The position numbers were made by a program, and so were the translations under genes. The notes below the pieces were generated by a model. The model made no database searches. It had not been told where the DNA came from and saw only the letters and a program-made list of their open reading frames with translations. A stretch of DNA of 64,000 bases, taken from Datnioides undecimradiatus (Eukaryota > Chordata > Actinopteri > Lobotiformes > Datnioididae). How positions within the stretch are numbered: position 1 is the first letter of the stretch; every line of letters begins with the position of its first letter. The stretch covers positions 18,693,511 to 18,757,510 of the forward strand of contig WARS01000029.1 in assembly GCA_008933995.1 (NCBI GenBank). The letters run 5' to 3'. This document shows, one piece after another, positions 62,831-64,000 of this stretch.

Positions 62831-62940
62831 AGCCCTGAATCTCTGCTCTGCTGAACGCTCACCTTGTGCACTCATCTATATCCACAGTAACTCACCACAC
62901 CTCTTCGGATCAGACAAGAGGGATTCCCAGCTTGTTCACA
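62831..62940 (+). other. Candidate 110-nt exon of an unknown plus-strand transcript
   Basis: An acceptor-like CCACCTGCAG ends at 62830 and a strong donor GTAAGTTTG starts at 62941. One frame is open throughout (peptide ALNLCSAERSPCALIYI and onward), the other two contain stops. No domain is recognised and it is not linked by phase to the candidate exon at 27065 (phase 2 in, phase 1 out). Confidence 0.22.
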
Positions 62941-63559
62941 GTAAGTTTGCCCCCCTTTTGCATTGCTGTCACCTCCCACCTCCTCTGTGGTTTTCTCATT
63001 CCTACGCTGTGGTGAGCCTGTCATTGCTCATGAGTCAGCTACGCGTTATTGTAGATACGCTGTGGTTAGTTGATCTTTACGGTCTCCCTGATGATAATCC
63101 ATGAGAAGGAGACCCCCATGGTGCCTCACTCACCACACGAGGACCTACTGATAAATGCGAAGTCTGTGCAGTCTCCCATTTATGCAAAAATGAAATTTAG
63201 TGAAATGAGAGCTTAGTCATTTTCCAAAAAGTGTTAAACTGTAATAATTTCACTTGCACTATCATGGCCATTAGATCATCACTATGCAAACTGATGATTC
63301 ATCATTTCTATGACTGTTTGTATACCAAGAAGTTGTAGGTTCATTGTACCCACCCAAGTAATTGTTGATATCTGGGTATAAGCTCTATGTCTTTATGTGG
63401 CACAAATATAAGAAGTTATACAGGTTGCAAAAATATAACTAGGTTAAAGTTGAACCTGCAAGTTGCTTTGTAAACGTTACAAGTTATCATTTTAGCACCT
63501 GTGTGACTTTCTCCTCCATATGAGTTTGTTTGTCAAACTTGGATGTGTATGGCCATAGT

Positions 63560-63840
63560 GGCAGATCTGGCTGCACTTAGGCACTGCTGTGCTTTGACCT
63601 AAACGCTAACATCAGCATGCATACGTGCTAAGAATGACAATGCAAACATGATGATGTTAAGCAGCTATCATCTTTACCCCCTTCCCCATCTTAGCTTAGC
63701 ATGCTAGCATGCAAACTAGGAACTAAATACAAACCACAGCTGAAACTAGATTTGAGGTATAGTCATAAAATAAAGGGGTTGACACATTTAAGATTTGACC
63801 TCATGGTGGCGCAGTATTGAAAGTAGGATCTCTGACGTTG
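63560..63840 (+). repeat. Teleost interspersed repeat, family B, copy 3
   Basis: Contains CTGCACTTAGGCACTGCTGT, CTAAACGCTAACATCAGCAT, GACAATGCAAACATGATGAT, TTAGCTTAGCATGCTAGC and TTTGACCTCATGGTGGCGC in the order I know for this family. It is the most complete left half among the three copies. Confidence 0.65.
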
Positions 63841-64000
63841 CTACGGTTCATTCTGAGAGAAACACAAATGTCTGCACAAGTTACACAGAAATTAGGGTCA
63901 AAATCTGATCATGTGACAACTTGTGTTTGTTGTCCTGCCTCTAGAAATGTATATCTGTTTCAAAAGATCTGTAATTCAATGTAAATACTCTCTCTTTTGC

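Overview
The window looks like nuclear DNA of a ray-finned fish, probably a spiny-rayed (percomorph) teleost. Three observations point that way. There are spliced genes with GT-AG introns of about 90 to 900 bases. There are dense (CA)n/(TG)n microsatellites and interspersed repeats of types I recognise from teleost genomes. One gene encodes a CARD plus ankyrin-repeat protein that matches the fish inflammasome adaptor Caiap. No prokaryotic, viral or organellar features were seen. Species cannot be fixed from the sequence alone.

The left quarter (about 0.7 to 15 kb) holds three protein genes, all on the minus strand. From right to left these are: jun, an intronless c-Jun gene (CDS 13370-14353) with a recognisable autoregulatory promoter just to its right; a four-exon caiap-like gene (6756-9934, about 776 residues, N-terminal CARD then about 16 to 18 ankyrin repeats); and a five-exon gene (729-3545, 314 residues) for a coiled-coil protein whose N-terminus follows the pattern of the splicing factor ISY1 but which I cannot name. 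Exon boundaries were worked out by hand from splice signals, and all phases close correctly.

The right three quarters (about 15 to 64 kb) contain no convincing protein gene. This is the 5' flank of jun and resembles the gene desert upstream of JUN in mammals. It holds many microsatellites, several copies of two teleost repeat families, a few foldback structures, an AT-rich homeodomain-like palindrome, and isolated exon-like segments that could belong to an unseen plus-strand transcript or lncRNA.

The most interesting points are: (1) an inflammasome-adaptor gene placed directly downstream of jun, with an SRF/Ets/AP-1-like site cluster between them; (2) a roughly 160-bp imperfect inverted repeat that brackets the first exon and promoter of the ISY1-like gene; (3) a duplicated 26-bp module carrying TRE/CRE-like sites in the jun promoter; (4) foldback arrangements of a teleost MITE-like repeat. 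I found no clear sign of a wholly new multi-gene system.
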